Part shown: piece by piece, positions 1 through 8,268 of the stretch
Position numbering within the stretch: position 1 is the first letter of the stretch
Layout of the letters: every line of letters begins with the position of its first letter
NCBI GenBank assembly: GCA_934593275.1
Contig: CAKTQE010000009.1
Coordinates: 1-50,162 of the forward strand
Length of the DNA stretch: 50,162 nucleotides
Source: an uncultured Oscillospiraceae bacterium
GTDB lineage: Bacteria; Bacillota; Clostridia; Oscillospirales; Oscillospiraceae
Reading direction: 5' to 3'
Position numbers and translations under genes: made by a program
The notes under the pieces: generated by a model
Seen by the model: the letters and a program-made list of their open reading frames with translations, nothing else
Database searches by the model: none
What the model was told of the DNA's origin: nothing

Positions 1-1
1 A

Positions 2-874
2 AAGCTGGTACGGAAGGTTTTGCCCAGAATTGCAGATGCTAAACGCTGTCATAAAATTATAAATCACATAGCATATGGAGAATGCTTTGATGTTCCGTCT
101 ATTATTTTTTTGTTAAAAGCTGTGATGGATGAGTATGACGATCATACAATACAACAGAATGTTCTGAATTGCATGAGTGCTGATTCCGTAGACCGTTTAT
201 TTAAGAAACTTTATGCAGCGAGTGAAAGCTATGAAGATACGATTGCTGAATTAGAACTCGGATATCTAAGAGTTCGAAAAGATCCCCCTACATTTCTTTT
301 AAAGCAACTAAGTGAGAACCCAGAAATGTTTGTAGATGTGTTGTCGCGTATTTACATAAAAGATGGAGAAACAAAAGGTTCAGTCAGTAGGGAGGCCGTT
401 CCAACAGCAGTTTTTTACAAAGATTTTCTTGCACAAATGAAGGTGTTGCCCGGGACTGATTTGGAAACAGGCCAGATTAATTCTGATATTCTTCATAGGT
501 GGCTTTTAGATGTTTCTCAGCTTTCTGAAAAACGTGGCTACAAAACTGGCTGTGAGCGAGAAATTGGAAGATTGCTTTCTTATTCTCCCTGTGGGAATGA
601 TGGTTTATGGCCTGCTGAGTGCATTCGAGAATACCTAGAGGTATATGGCAATGAAACAGTTATGGAGGCACTGAAAGTCGCTCGGTATAACCAACGAGGT
701 GTACATTATGCTACGGCAGGAGTAAATGAGCGTGAACTTTCACGCCGCTACGAAAGATATTCTCTTGAAATGGAAGTCATTTATCCGCATACAGCCCAAA
801 TGCTACTTGACATAGCAAAAACTTACGACTGGGATTCTCGAAGAGAATCCCAGAGAGAGCTAATTGGATATTAA
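2..874 (+). CDS. C-terminal part of a large uncharacterised protein (5' end outside window)
   Basis: The reading frame is open to the left edge; the first possible start inside is a TTG at 20 with no ribosome binding site, so this is the last 290 codons of a longer gene. The sequence is hydrophilic and largely helical in composition, with no membrane segment. A stretch around DGLWPAECIREYLE and the ending (NQRGVH, ELSRRYERYS, YPHTAQMLLDIAKTYDWDSRRE) resembles, from memory, the conserved C-terminal end of very long bacterial proteins of unknown role whose N-terminal halves carry other domains. That recollection cannot be checked here. It is cargo at the left edge of the mobile-element DNA. Function unknown. 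Confidence 0.6.
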   Translation, partial: KLVRKVLPRIADAKRCHKIINHIAYGECFDVPSIIFLLKAVMDEYDDHTIQQNVLNCMSADSVDRLFKKLYAASESYEDTIAELELGYLRVRKDPPTFLLKQLSENPEMFVDVLSRIYIKDGETKGSVSREAVPTAVFYKDFLAQMKVLPGTDLETGQINSDILHRWLLDVSQLSEKRGYKTGCEREIGRLLSYSPCGNDGLWPAECIREYLEVYGNETVMEALKVARYNQRGVHYATAGVNERELSRRYERYSLEMEVIYPHTAQMLLDIAKTYDWDSRRESQRELIGY

Positions 875-1183
875 AAATTCGTTCGAAAATATCCCTGTTT
901 ATGTTATTCTTGGACGAAACATAATGCACTCCAGAAATCACTCGGTAGTTCTATGATATGTTCTGGGTGCAGATCAAGACATTTTGTCAAATCGTGCGGT
1001 ATGCTCGTCTCCTCACTGACTTCTCATCCCACCTTACATACCGTTCAGTACAGGTTTGGTCAATCACATAAGCACGACAGAGTTGTATCGGTCAAGAATG
1101 CTGTAATAAACCTCACCCTCGTATTTCAAAGTGGCAGGCCTCTCATTTGAGGCCTGCCATTGGTTCATATACCGAGTTGTATA
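875..1183. other. Gene-poor stretch between the truncated gene and the IS66 element
   Basis: Short frames here lack ribosome binding sites and family resemblance. The only clear structure is an 11-bp perfect inverted repeat at 1132-1159. The stretch is probably relic DNA left by rearrangements next to the insertion sequence. Confidence 0.5.
1132..1159. repeat. Perfect 11-bp inverted repeat (hairpin)
   Basis: TGGCAGGCCTC (1132-1142) pairs with GAGGCCTGCCA (1149-1159) across a 6-nt loop. There is no long T-run on either side, so terminator function is uncertain. It could equally be a relic of a mobile-element end. Confidence 0.6.
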
Positions 1184-1245
1184 GTAAGCGTCAATCTCCC
1201 CCACAAAGAAACTGCCGGACACCGCCCAGGTTGTCCGGCAAAAAA

Positions 1246-1526
1246 TCAAAATATGTCCGCTACGGGAACCTCACCGAGGAACGCATCCACGGCATCACCA
1301 ATCGCATCCCGGAATGCCTCATCCGTCATCCAGGAGCAGGTGGAGTAGTGCGTTCAATTGTGTCTACGAACCTCCGTGCCAGGCGTGGATGTTCCCGTTC
1401 AAATTCAGGAAAGTAATCAATCACATACCCGGAATAATCCAGGTCGAAATCTTCCCGGCTCATGTCGCCGTTGGCAAAATCGATTACGAAATTCACCAGA
1501 AAGGCACCGTGCTTTTTGAGTTTCAT
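1246..1526 (-). pseudogene. Small IS66-associated accessory protein, split by a frameshift
   Basis: The first frame starts at 1526 (MKLKKHGAFLVNFVIDFANG, then an acidic and aromatic stretch ending IERTTPPAPG) and stops with TGA at 1326. Reading continues in the next frame from an ATG overlapping that stop (MTDEAFRDAIGDAVDAFLGE, ending VADIF) to TGA at 1246. From memory, small proteins with both halves as one chain accompany IS66 transposases in gut Clostridia, so the ATGA overlap more likely reflects a one-base indel than two genes. Function unknown. Confidence 0.55.
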
Positions 1527-1542
1527 TTTTACAAACCATCCC

Positions 1543-2280
1543 TCACTTGGTATATGCGATACATTTTTCCGGTGCGTTCCAGGGCAGCAGGCTTTCAACA
1601 ATATTGGGAACCTTCAAGTCCGCATTGTTTGCGGTTTTTAACAGCCATGTCAGGTATCGATATGGGTCCAGTCCGTTCTCAATGGCCGTCTGGATCATAC
1701 TGAACATGATCGCGCTGCCTGCTGCTCCCTTTGGTGTATTGGAAAACAGAAAGTTCTTTCGGTCAATGACAAAGGGCTTGATGCTTCTTTCCTCCCGGTT
1801 ATTGCTCAGCTCCAGCCTGCCATCCTTGAGATAACTCGTCAGGTAGGGCCACTGCTCTTTTAGATAAGTAAACACCTTTCCCAAGGCAGACTTGGGTGCG
1901 GCTATTCTGGTATTCGTCCATGCTAACATAGCGTCTAAAACAGGTTTTACCTGCTCCAGTCGCTGGTTATATCGCTCTTCCGGTGTCAGATCTGCCCAGC
2001 TATCCTCCAGTTTGAACAGGAGGTCACAATAGGCCAGCCCCTGGGCAGCGGAACTGCCATTTGCTTTTCCATTAGGCAGGGATTTCATTGCCTCGTCAAA
2101 TTTTTGCGCCCAGCAGCCAACTACCGTAATTTCTTCCGGAAGGCTGTGGTATCCGGCATACCCATCCGTGTGGAGATAACCTTAATCCATCCGGGAATTC
2201 TTTTGGATGCTTTGCTCCCCGTCCTGGCTGGTATTTGTACAGATCGATGGGCCTGTCCGTATCTCCGCTGGTTCGGTAGC
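1543..2280 (-). pseudogene. tnpC: IS66 TnpC transposase fragment (middle and C-terminus)
   Basis: Two overlapping frames carry TnpC-like protein. One reads RTSGDTDRP...PGRGAKHPKEF near 2275-2200; the next frame continues YLHTDGYAGYHSLPEEI, which holds the second Asp of the DDE triad, and runs through the C-terminal SNNREERSIKPF/SNTPKGA region with the Glu, ending at 1543. The N-terminal half of the usual roughly 500-residue protein, with the first catalytic Asp and zinc-finger region, is absent, and there is a frameshift near 2195. Three residues also seem missing in WAQKFDEA. It is inactive. Confidence 0.85.
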
Positions 2281-2603
2281 GCCTTTGGCTGGTCCACACT
2301 TAACCCTTCCATGAGCCAGCGATATTGTTGGGCAGTCAGGCTTCTGGCCTCGCTTTCTTTTCGCGGCCATTGGAAGGAACCGGATTCCAGACGCTTGTAC
2401 AGCAGCACAAATCCGTTGCCTTCCAAGTACAACGCCTTGATTCGGTCCCGCCGTCTGCCGCAAAACAAAAATAATGTGTTGGTGAACGGATCTAACTGGA
2501 ATTCTTGTTGGACTATGGCTGCCAGTCCGTCAATCCCACGTCGCAGGTCTGTGTAGCCACAGGCAATATTCACCTTGTCCGCTCCGGCAAAGTCGCTCAG
2601 CAT
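2121..2603 (-). pseudogene. tnpB: IS66 TnpB-like protein fused to out-of-frame tnpC sequence
   Basis: Residues 1 to about 108 are a typical IS66 Orf2/TnpB: MLSDFAGADKVNIACGYTDL, RRGIDGLAAIV, and TLFLFCGRRRDRIKALY followed by LEGNGFVLLYKRLESG. After LSVDQPKAL (about 2279) the frame enters tnpC sequence in the wrong phase and continues to 2121 as nonsense. The true TnpB end is therefore lost or slightly changed. It overlaps the end of tnpA by 7 nt, the normal IS66 arrangement. TnpB is needed for IS66 transposition, but its mechanism is not known. Confidence 0.85.
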
Positions 2604-2938
2604 GACTTTAATACCCGCAGCACCGTTTCCGTGGTGACTGCATCCGCACCGGAATAGATATCCGCCTCAGCTCCGGCAATACGAACCGTGACAGCCACGC
2701 CGCCGGATGGCCGAACATTCTGTGTTGGTGCAATTTCCACGAAAGCAGGCTGCCGAATCGGTTGCTGTTGTTCCGACAGCGCATGGAATAGCCGCCTTTG
2801 CCAGTAGTAATAGGTCTTCTCGGAAAAACCGTTTTCCTGACACCACGCCCGAACAGTCATACCGCTGCCACGACAGGCTGTGATTCTGGCTGCCCAATTC
2901 TCCAGCCGCTCGGACATTACTTGCAGATTTCGATCCAT
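2597..2938 (-). CDS. tnpA: IS66 TnpA accessory protein
   Basis: A 113-residue protein starting MDRNLQVMSERLENWAARI, preceded by GGGAG at a suitable distance; a longer frame reaches 3025 without a better start. It contains the helix-turn-helix typical of IS66 TnpA (VRAWCQENGFSEKTYYYWQRR) and ends in a variable tail before TVRIAGAEADIYSGAD. It is the first gene of the IS66 operon and appears intact, although the rest of the element is damaged. Confidence 0.85.
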   Translation of the reverse strand: MDRNLQVMSERLENWAARITACRGSGMTVRAWCQENGFSEKTYYYWQRRLFHALSEQQQPIRQPAFVEIAPTQNVRPSGGVAVTVRIAGAEADIYSGADAVTTETVLRVLKSC

Positions 2939-3210
2939 TTTGACCATCTCCCAATTTGACAAATATCTCCCATAGACTGCATGGGAGATATTCGGGGTTT
3001 GGGATATTATCTCATGCGACGACATTGCTACGCAAGTTGTGGGGAGGTTTGACGCTTACTTTTTAACCAACAATTGGGGGGCAAATTGGGGCCAAACTGG
3101 ATGATGGAAATTATCATACATAACTTTTTGCGCCTCAAAATATAAGTATCTGCAAGTTGCATATACTATCTGCTACTATACGGGAGTATTGCAAACTATT
3201 GTGAGTCGAA

Positions 3211-3233
3211 GGGAGGCTTGACACTTGCCTTAC
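3211..3233. repeat. Possible remnant end of a second IS66-like element
   Basis: The minus strand reads GTAAGGCAAGTGTCAAGCC then TCCC, close to the IS66 end GTAAGCGTCAAACCTCCC at 3059 but with an insertion of a few bases. The 150 bp between the two ends (3060-3210) contain no gene and are AT-rich. This suggests layered insertions at one spot. Confidence 0.35.
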
Positions 3234-3413
3234 TTATCTGTTGTATTTTTTGAGGTTTTCTTTTTTTCGTTCCCTGTTTCTTTCTGAATTTGTTCTGCTT
3301 CCTTGATCCACCCAATTTCTGTTATCCTGTATTTTTTCCTGCTTTCTGCCCTTGTCTCTATCAGTGTGTTTATCCCATGTTGAATTTCTCGCACCCTTAG
3401 TATGCTCCGACAT
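3234..3413 (-). CDS. Small hydrophilic protein, 59 aa, unknown function
   Basis: The frame starts ATG at 3413 with AAGGGG nine bases upstream and reads MSEHTKGARNSTWDKHTDRD, then a Lys/Arg/Asn-rich tail ending KKYNR at TAA 3234. Composition is extremely polar with no hydrophobic core, so it would be disordered or nucleic-acid binding. The motif G-A-R-x-S-T-x-x-K-H recalls short uncharacterised proteins common on mobile elements of Firmicutes (memory only). No partner is evident; it lies between the IS66 remnant and the ABC exporter. Confidence 0.45.
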   Translation of the reverse strand: MSEHTKGARNSTWDKHTDRDKGRKQEKIQDNRNWVDQGSRTNSERNRERKKENLKKYNR

Positions 3414-3570
3414 AAATTATTCCCCTTTCATTGGAATTTTATAATATTCTCGATAAACAGTCGTAGTGCATAATTACAACACCACAGCATATAAAATTGA
3501 TTGTATGCATAATAGGAATCTGTTAGTCTGGGAAATCTCTAAGTTGCCTATATCACTTCAATGAAAATCA

Positions 3571-4215
3571 CTACGTCGTTTTGATTGTCAGTTTCCCAGC
3601 ATCCATCTGATAGACGACATCACACAATACTGCAATATCCTCTTGGGAATGACTGGCAAGAATGATTGTTTTTCCCTTTGCACGAAGTTCTTTCAACAGA
3701 ATGCGCATATCCTGAACACCTTGATTGTCTAATCCATTCATGGGTTCGTCCAGAATCAGCAGTTCCGGATCTTCCATGATAGCTTGCGCAAGTCCCAGTC
3801 GCTGACGCATACCTAGGGAATAGTTGCCAACATGCTTCTTGCTGTCAGGGTCGAGCCCCACCAATGCGATTGTGTCACGTATTTTTTGACGATCAGGTTT
3901 ACCGGACAAGGCTGCTAAATAGTACAGATTACGGTAGCCTGACGCATTTGGAAGAAAGCCAGGGTTTTCAATGATGGCACCGACTCCTTTGGGTACGTGA
4001 ATGCCGTCACCAACAGGCTGTTCCAGGACTGTAATTTCTCCCTCCGTTACGGCCAGCAGCCCACAAATACACTTGAATAGAACCGTTTTTCCGGAGCCGT
4101 TTCGCCCAATGATCCCATAGATTTTGCCTATTTCAAAAGATACGGTTACGCCTTCTACCGCCGTCGTTTCTTTGAACCGCTTTGTAACATTTCTAAGCTT
4201 TACTGCATAATCCAT
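3571..4215 (-). CDS. ABC transporter ATP-binding protein of the export cluster
   Basis: A 214-residue nucleotide-binding domain that should power the two adjacent ABC-2 permeases. Walker A GRNGSGKT lies at 37-44, the signature loop is YSLGMRQRL in place of LSGGQ, as in bacteriocin-immunity and antibiotic exporters, Walker B is LLILDEP, and the switch His is in ILASHSQED. The start at 4215 is chosen because AAGGAG precedes it at good spacing; the frame is open further upstream. It is the last gene of the cluster, 5 bp after the second permease. The substrate is unknown; self-protection against the co-encoded secreted protein is a plausible inference. Confidence 0.88.
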   Translation of the reverse strand: MDYAVKLRNVTKRFKETTAVEGVTVSFEIGKIYGIIGRNGSGKTVLFKCICGLLAVTEGEITVLEQPVGDGIHVPKGVGAIIENPGFLPNASGYRNLYYLAALSGKPDRQKIRDTIALVGLDPDSKKHVGNYSLGMRQRLGLAQAIMEDPELLILDEPMNGLDNQGVQDMRILLKELRAKGKTIILASHSQEDIAVLCDVVYQMDAGKLTIKTT

Positions 4216-4220
4216 GATAG

Positions 4221-5072
4221 TTACTCCTTGTCTGTTTCCACATTGCATTTTCCTATAGTGAGAATCAATAGAATACTCAGTCCCAGTCCCAGCAGAGCCG
4301 GGCACAATATTCCGTAGGCATGAGAGGGTAGAAACTGTTCACTGTGCCCCATTAAGCTGTAGTCCATCCAGTTGAGTGGCGATAACCAAAGTATAAATCT
4401 AATAGGTCCAGGATTTTGTGCACTATGGTCTAGGATCAGGGAAATTGCCGTTAGGGCAGCAATGAGAAAGGCACCCCATCCTTTACGTAGCCAGAGGTTG
4501 CAGGCGGCCATGATAACACCCAGTAGAAAACAAACCATGCTTATGGTACCAAGGCACCATAAGGTTACAGTGATTGGATTAGTATTCTTTACAATGGAAT
4601 AGGGAAACTCCACATATACATGGAATACCCCTGGTACACCATTCATGGTGGCGGTACGTAAAACAGGACCCCAGTCACTGTTCCATTTGAGCTGCGGAAT
4701 GAGCCATATCCAGGAAAGCACCCACATTATCAGTGCAAAACCAAGGCTGACGGCCAAAATATACAACAGTTGCCCCGTTATCCAAGCTCGTTTACCGGTT
4801 CGCTGCATTACAAATTGTTGTTGACTAGTGCGGAAAGGGGCATCGGAAATCAACAGAACAAAGCCAAGCATGATTGGCAAAAAACTAGCTCCCATGCACG
4901 GCATAAAAGGCAGCACCCAGGGTGAAATGGGATTTTCTAACGAGGCAGCATAGTCCACAAGCCCATGAAGCCGATCATAGCTGTACAGAAGCAGGTAGAG
5001 GATTGCGGTCAAATATTTGGGGTCACTTTTCCAATGAAGTAAATTTAGTTTTACAATTCTCAATTCTCTCAT
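4221..5072 (-). CDS. ABC-2 type membrane permease
   Basis: A 283-residue integral membrane protein with about six hydrophobic segments, for example FLPIMLGFVLLI, GQLLYILAVSLGFALIMWVL and ISMVCFLLGVIMAAC. It has no recognised catalytic motif. The ATG at 5072 overlaps the stop of the upstream permease (TAATG) and is preceded by AAAGGAG, indicating translational coupling. With the preceding gene it probably forms the membrane half of a heterodimeric ABC exporter driven by the ATPase at 3571-4215. From sequence alone it could be an exporter or an immunity transporter. Confidence 0.8.
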   Translation of the reverse strand: MRELRIVKLNLLHWKSDPKYLTAILYLLLYSYDRLHGLVDYAASLENPISPWVLPFMPCMGASFLPIMLGFVLLISDAPFRTSQQQFVMQRTGKRAWITGQLLYILAVSLGFALIMWVLSWIWLIPQLKWNSDWGPVLRTATMNGVPGVFHVYVEFPYSIVKNTNPITVTLWCLGTISMVCFLLGVIMAACNLWLRKGWGAFLIAALTAISLILDHSAQNPGPIRFILWLSPLNWMDYSLMGHSEQFLPSHAYGILCPALLGLGLSILLILTIGKCNVETDKE

Positions 5073-5899
5073 TACATGTACTCCTTTCCCAGCCGGAGTA
5101 GAAAGCGAATACCGTAATAAACTGCTAGTACCGCCAATACAAGTACAGTCCACAAGTAGCTAAATCCAGCATCAGCAATGGGCTGTCCAAAGAATAACTG
5201 CATAGGACTGACTAAACTCCATAACGGGCTGGAAACGATTCGTGTCAGCAGACTAAGAATACAGTCCGCCATATAGTACCCAATCAGCGGAGACAAAAAA
5301 CCCACATATGCATTGGGAATCCAGGTCATAATCATCAGTGAGAATAATGCAGCCTGTCCACACACTAAGCCAGTATGAAAGGACTTTATAACATAATACC
5401 ACCCCGGCCCTTTGGTTGCGGCTAAGACCGCATAGGTATTCTCTACTTCCTCATAACGAACAGCGGGAGGGATTCCAAGGGTTGAAAGGACACCAATGAA
5501 TACCCACAGCGCAGTTGCCCCCATCAAGAAGGCGGAGATAAAGACGGCGATTGCTTTGCAGATACCATATGTCATAACATCAATTCGTTCTACAGCCTGC
5601 TGCTGAAATCCGCATTCCTTCTCCGTCAGATAGCTGAACGCATAGGGAACTGTGGCAATGGACAAAAGCACTGGCCCGGTGGAGAACTCTCCGTCTAGTC
5701 CAAGGCGAATTAACTGGATCACACCGGCAAAAACAGCTCGATCATGGGTTTTTACCTGCTGCGCCGCATTGAATGCCATCCATACAAGCATCATAAGGAT
5801 TCCAATGACAAATCGCCGGGAAGAAAAGGCTCTACATAGCTCCAAAATCAGGGTATGCCCAACCTCTTTATTAGAAAAATACTTCTTTGAAGATTTCAA
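5072..5899 (-). CDS. ABC-2 type membrane permease, TTG start
   Basis: A 275-residue membrane protein with about six hydrophobic segments (FVIGILMMLVWMAFNAAQQ, AIAVFISAFLMGATALWVFI, LWTVLVLAVLAVYYGIRFLL). A GTG at 5917 lies directly on a Shine-Dalgarno and is unlikely. TTG at 5899 (MKSSKKYFSNKEVG) has AGGAG with an 8-nt spacer and is preferred. It partners with the overlapping permease downstream. A strong hairpin at 5924-5951 separates it from the secreted-protein gene, so exporter genes are probably made at a lower level than the secreted product. Confidence 0.8.
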   Translation of the reverse strand: MKSSKKYFSNKEVGHTLILELCRAFSSRRFVIGILMMLVWMAFNAAQQVKTHDRAVFAGVIQLIRLGLDGEFSTGPVLLSIATVPYAFSYLTEKECGFQQQAVERIDVMTYGICKAIAVFISAFLMGATALWVFIGVLSTLGIPPAVRYEEVENTYAVLAATKGPGWYYVIKSFHTGLVCGQAALFSLMIMTWIPNAYVGFLSPLIGYYMADCILSLLTRIVSSPLWSLVSPMQLFFGQPIADAGFSYLWTVLVLAVLAVYYGIRFLLRLGKEYM

Positions 5900-5923
5900 T
5901 TTATCCGCTCCTATCACTCCTAA

Positions 5924-5951
5924 ATATCCCCGCCTGCCGGGGCGGGGATAT
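5924..5951 (-). promoter_or_regulatory. Intra-operon hairpin between secreted protein and exporter genes
   Basis: ATATCCCCGCC (5924-5934) pairs perfectly with GGCGGGGATAT (5941-5951), an 11-bp GC-rich stem with a 6-nt loop. On the minus transcript it is followed only by a weak T tract (ATATTTAGG), so it is more likely a partial attenuator or an mRNA-stabilising hairpin than a full terminator. It lies 12 nt after the stop codon of the small secreted protein. Confidence 0.7.
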
Positions 5952-5962
5952 CAGATATTTTG

Positions 5963-6373
5963 TTACGGCTGGAAGTTCCCGTTGATGGACATGGCACCAG
6001 TTGCTCTAAACATTAAGCGAACGTCAATAGATTCACTCAAATCCAAATCGGAGTAATAGTATAGGAAGTAATTGTCGATCTGGTTGAATGGGCCACTCTC
6101 ATAGGAGAGATCAGATCCACTTTTTCGCTGCAATTGGAAGTAGAGCTTCCCGCCGCTGAAAGTACTTCCATCCTTAACGCTGACCGCTCCGCTCTGGCTT
6201 GAATCAGTCTTGGTTCCGTAGCGATATTTGGTTCCACCACTGGTGCTGAATGCATAGTTGTACGAATACTTATCGGAGGCATATGCCGCCTCCGCAAGCA
6301 CGGGGATCAGTATCGCAACCAGTAGAACGGCTATCAGAAATCGCTGATAGTTGTGCAATCGACTCATCTTCAC
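5963..6373 (-). CDS. Small secreted protein, candidate bacteriocin-like product
   Basis: The 136-residue product starts at GTG 6373, which has AAGGAGG eight bases upstream; the nearby ATG at 6367 is too far away. Residues 1-32 are a Sec signal peptide: basic start, hydrophobic core FLIAVLLVAILIPVLAEA, and cleavage after AYA. The mature chain of about 104 residues has no cysteine, is rich in Tyr, Ser and Gly, and looks like a small beta protein (GGTKYRYGTKTD, GGKLYFQLQRKSG, NYFLYYYSDLDL, SINGNFQP at the end). I recognise no family. Its neighbours are a signal peptidase, a lipoprotein and an ABC exporter, as in lactococcin 972-like loci, but the sequence itself does not prove antimicrobial function. 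Confidence 0.7.
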   Translation of the reverse strand: MKMSRLHNYQRFLIAVLLVAILIPVLAEAAYASDKYSYNYAFSTSGGTKYRYGTKTDSSQSGAVSVKDGSTFSGGKLYFQLQRKSGSDLSYESGPFNQIDNYFLYYYSDLDLSESIDVRLMFRATGAMSINGNFQP

Positions 6374-6440
6374 GAAATTGTCCTCCTTGATGTTTGATTT
6401 TATCAACATAGATCCCATTCCGGCACATGGACATCTACAT

Positions 6441-7640
6441 TTACCACTCCATGCCTGTAAAGGCATCAATGTACATGTTTTCAAAGAGACGCACATCTAG
6501 TCTTGTTGAGCTGTAGGAGAGCCGTGCGACCCATACAGGACGAAGGAGCCAGCGATTCCCGTCCTGAGTATAACGATACATTAGCCGCAGCTCCTCGATT
6601 TGCATATCCTCCCTGACTAAGTCATACGCATACTTTTCCTTCACGGTCTCCATAGCCGCATGGGCAGAAACTACCGACTGCGCCGGAGATTCCTCTGGCC
6701 CAATTGTCCAAGGTGTATCTATGTACAGGTAAGAAATGCCGTCCTTTGTATACCACACTATGACCTCACTGTTGACGTATGTGGCCGTGGAGTCGCTGTC
6801 ATCGTATAGGTAGGACATAGGGACGCCGGAGACGGAGAGGCCGAAACTGAACAGATAGGCATCGTCGTCCTCGGACCAGCCGTCCCGTAGGGTAAATCCA
6901 TTATTTCCCGATTCCCCGATAATCGGTGCGAAGCGTTCTTCTGCGACCAGGCGCTGCCCCGCCTCTGCCATGGTGTTGTGGTCGATGTATAGCGTCCGCA
7001 GAAGTGTCAAATTCGTAAGCCCGAGGACGCCTAGTGCCTCCCGCACCGCTAGCTCGGCCTGGGCCTCTGTAGCAAAGGAGAACTCTCTGGGATCTGTGAA
7101 CATCCAGCCTACCATGTTATCCGCATTTGACAGGTAAGAGTCTTCTCCCCTGTAAATAGGATATTCTCGCCAGAGCTCTGAGCGCACCGGGTCACGATAA
7201 CTGAGATATGCATACGGATGCTGGGTAAGGCTGTGCGCATAGTGGAAGATCCATCCGTTGTCACATTCGCCTTTGTAATAAATCATGTCTCCATCGTCCG
7301 ACTCCTGAGCTGTTACGATGCGGCTACCACAGTGCTCTACAAAAGCATTAATTTCCTCTTTCGTAAAAACCTTTGGAGAGCCGACATAAATTCCTGCCAT
7401 TCCGTCAGCGGGGTATCCCACTACATCGGCATCAATATGGAAGTTATCATTGACAGTTTCCCGAATGTGGGTAGCTTCTGCGCTGATCAGATGCCCTTGA
7501 AAAGGGAGTATATCGTCTTGCAGATCAGCCTGTGGTTGTGTTTCCGATAAGGGATTTGTGTTTGCACATCCAGTGAGGCATACAAAAATTCCCAGAAATA
7601 CAGCCATCTTGCGCAGCATCTTTTTGTATCGATCGTTCAT
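6441..7640 (-). CDS. Large lipoprotein of unknown function
   Basis: The 399-residue protein has a lipoprotein signal (FLGIFVCLTGCAN, Cys about 25) and should be anchored outside the membrane. The rest is soluble, acidic and aromatic, with two PepSY-like or beta-rich halves suggested only by composition; no catalytic motif was found. It ends YIDAFTGMEW, a style seen in proteins that finish with a repeat of the form YxDAxTGxxW. AAAGGAG precedes ATG 7640. It lies 6 bp after lepB and 67 bp before the secreted protein gene, so it belongs to the same operon and may help fold, sense or neutralise that product (inference). Confidence 0.7.
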   Translation of the reverse strand: MNDRYKKMLRKMAVFLGIFVCLTGCANTNPLSETQPQADLQDDILPFQGHLISAEATHIRETVNDNFHIDADVVGYPADGMAGIYVGSPKVFTKEEINAFVEHCGSRIVTAQESDDGDMIYYKGECDNGWIFHYAHSLTQHPYAYLSYRDPVRSELWREYPIYRGEDSYLSNADNMVGWMFTDPREFSFATEAQAELAVREALGVLGLTNLTLLRTLYIDHNTMAEAGQRLVAEERFAPIIGESGNNGFTLRDGWSEDDDAYLFSFGLSVSGVPMSYLYDDSDSTATYVNSEVIVWYTKDGISYLYIDTPWTIGPEESPAQSVVSAHAAMETVKEKYAYDLVREDMQIEELRLMYRYTQDGNRWLLRPVWVARLSYSSTRLDVRLFENMYIDAFTGMEW

Positions 7641-7646
7641 TGAGTG

Positions 7647-8234
7647 TTACTCCTTTCCGTTTTTCACTTCGAAATGGGATTGTGAATATGAAATTTGAAT
7701 CACTTTACCAATAACCCAATCCATAGGAATACAACCTACCTCTGGACTACGACTGTCCGTTGAATGATTCCGATTATCTCCCATTACAAAGAGACTCCCA
7801 TCGGGCACGAAGTACGTTTCAATCCTTATGTCTGTCATATTCCGCATGGGGTCATCATCTTCTTGGTTAATATAAGACTCACTCAGAAGTTCACCGTTAA
7901 CAGCGACTGTATTTTGTTCATAATTTATTTCGACAGTATCCCCTCCTGTCCCAATAACTCGTTTAATCCAAAACTCCTGAGTATCAGGAACACTCTTGGT
8001 CTTAAATACCACAATATCTCCGCATCTAATATCCTTTTCCTTCGGTTTTATCAAAAAGATTTGCCCGTTTTCCAGAGTGGGAGACATTGACAACCCGTTT
8101 ACCACTACGATTTTCAAGAAGAAAGTATTTACGATTAAAAAGAAAGCCACGATTCCCACAATGAGGATCAGCACCTTTATCAAAGAAAAATTGTTCTGCT
8201 TTAATTTCCCTATGGTGCTTGAAAAAAACTGCAT
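7647..8234 (-). CDS. lepB: Type I signal peptidase
   Basis: A 195-residue signal peptidase I with one N-terminal membrane segment (residues 19-40) and the catalytic Ser49 (NGLSMSPTL) and Lys91 (FWIKRVIG) in place. Box E (FVMGDNRNHSTDSR) is complete. It cleaves Sec signal peptides on the outer face of the membrane. As first gene of an operon whose third gene encodes a small secreted protein, it may be a dedicated processing enzyme. A LytTR-like site and a -10 element lie upstream (8269-8333), so the whole cluster may be controlled by the neighbouring Agr system. Confidence 0.92.
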   Translation of the reverse strand: MQFFSSTIGKLKQNNFSLIKVLILIVGIVAFFLIVNTFFLKIVVVNGLSMSPTLENGQIFLIKPKEKDIRCGDIVVFKTKSVPDTQEFWIKRVIGTGGDTVEINYEQNTVAVNGELLSESYINQEDDDPMRNMTDIRIETYFVPDGSLFVMGDNRNHSTDSRSPEVGCIPMDWVIGKVIQISYSQSHFEVKNGKE

Positions 8235-8268
8235 TCAAAAATCACCGCCTCGTTTGAGTGACGTTGAT

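Larger units (their letters stand above)
1184..3059 (-). mobile_element. IS66-family insertion sequence, internally deleted and frameshifted
   Basis: Terminal inverted repeats begin GTAAGCGTCAA at both ends (1184 reading right, 3059 reading left) and agree at 20 of the first 23 bases, followed by the C-rich tract usual for this family. Inside, on the minus strand, are tnpA, tnpB, the remains of tnpC, and a small accessory frame. Full IS66 elements are about 2.5 kb; this copy is 1.88 kb because the 3' end of tnpB is joined directly to the middle of tnpC near 2280. The flanking 8 bp do not match (gttgtata against tttttaac), so no target duplication survives. It is very probably immobile by itself. 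Confidence 0.85.

Noticed and set aside
953..1249. Short frames on both strands left of the IS66 element
   Set aside because: They lack ribosome binding sites and known motifs, and cross a perfect hairpin.
1176..3067. Target-site duplication around the IS66 element
   Set aside because: The 8 bp on either side (gttgtata and tttttaac) do not match.
5963..6373. Assignment as a lactococcin 972 family member
   Set aside because: Size, signal peptide and gene context fit, but the family's typical Trp/Gly motifs are not evident in the mature sequence, so the name is not used.
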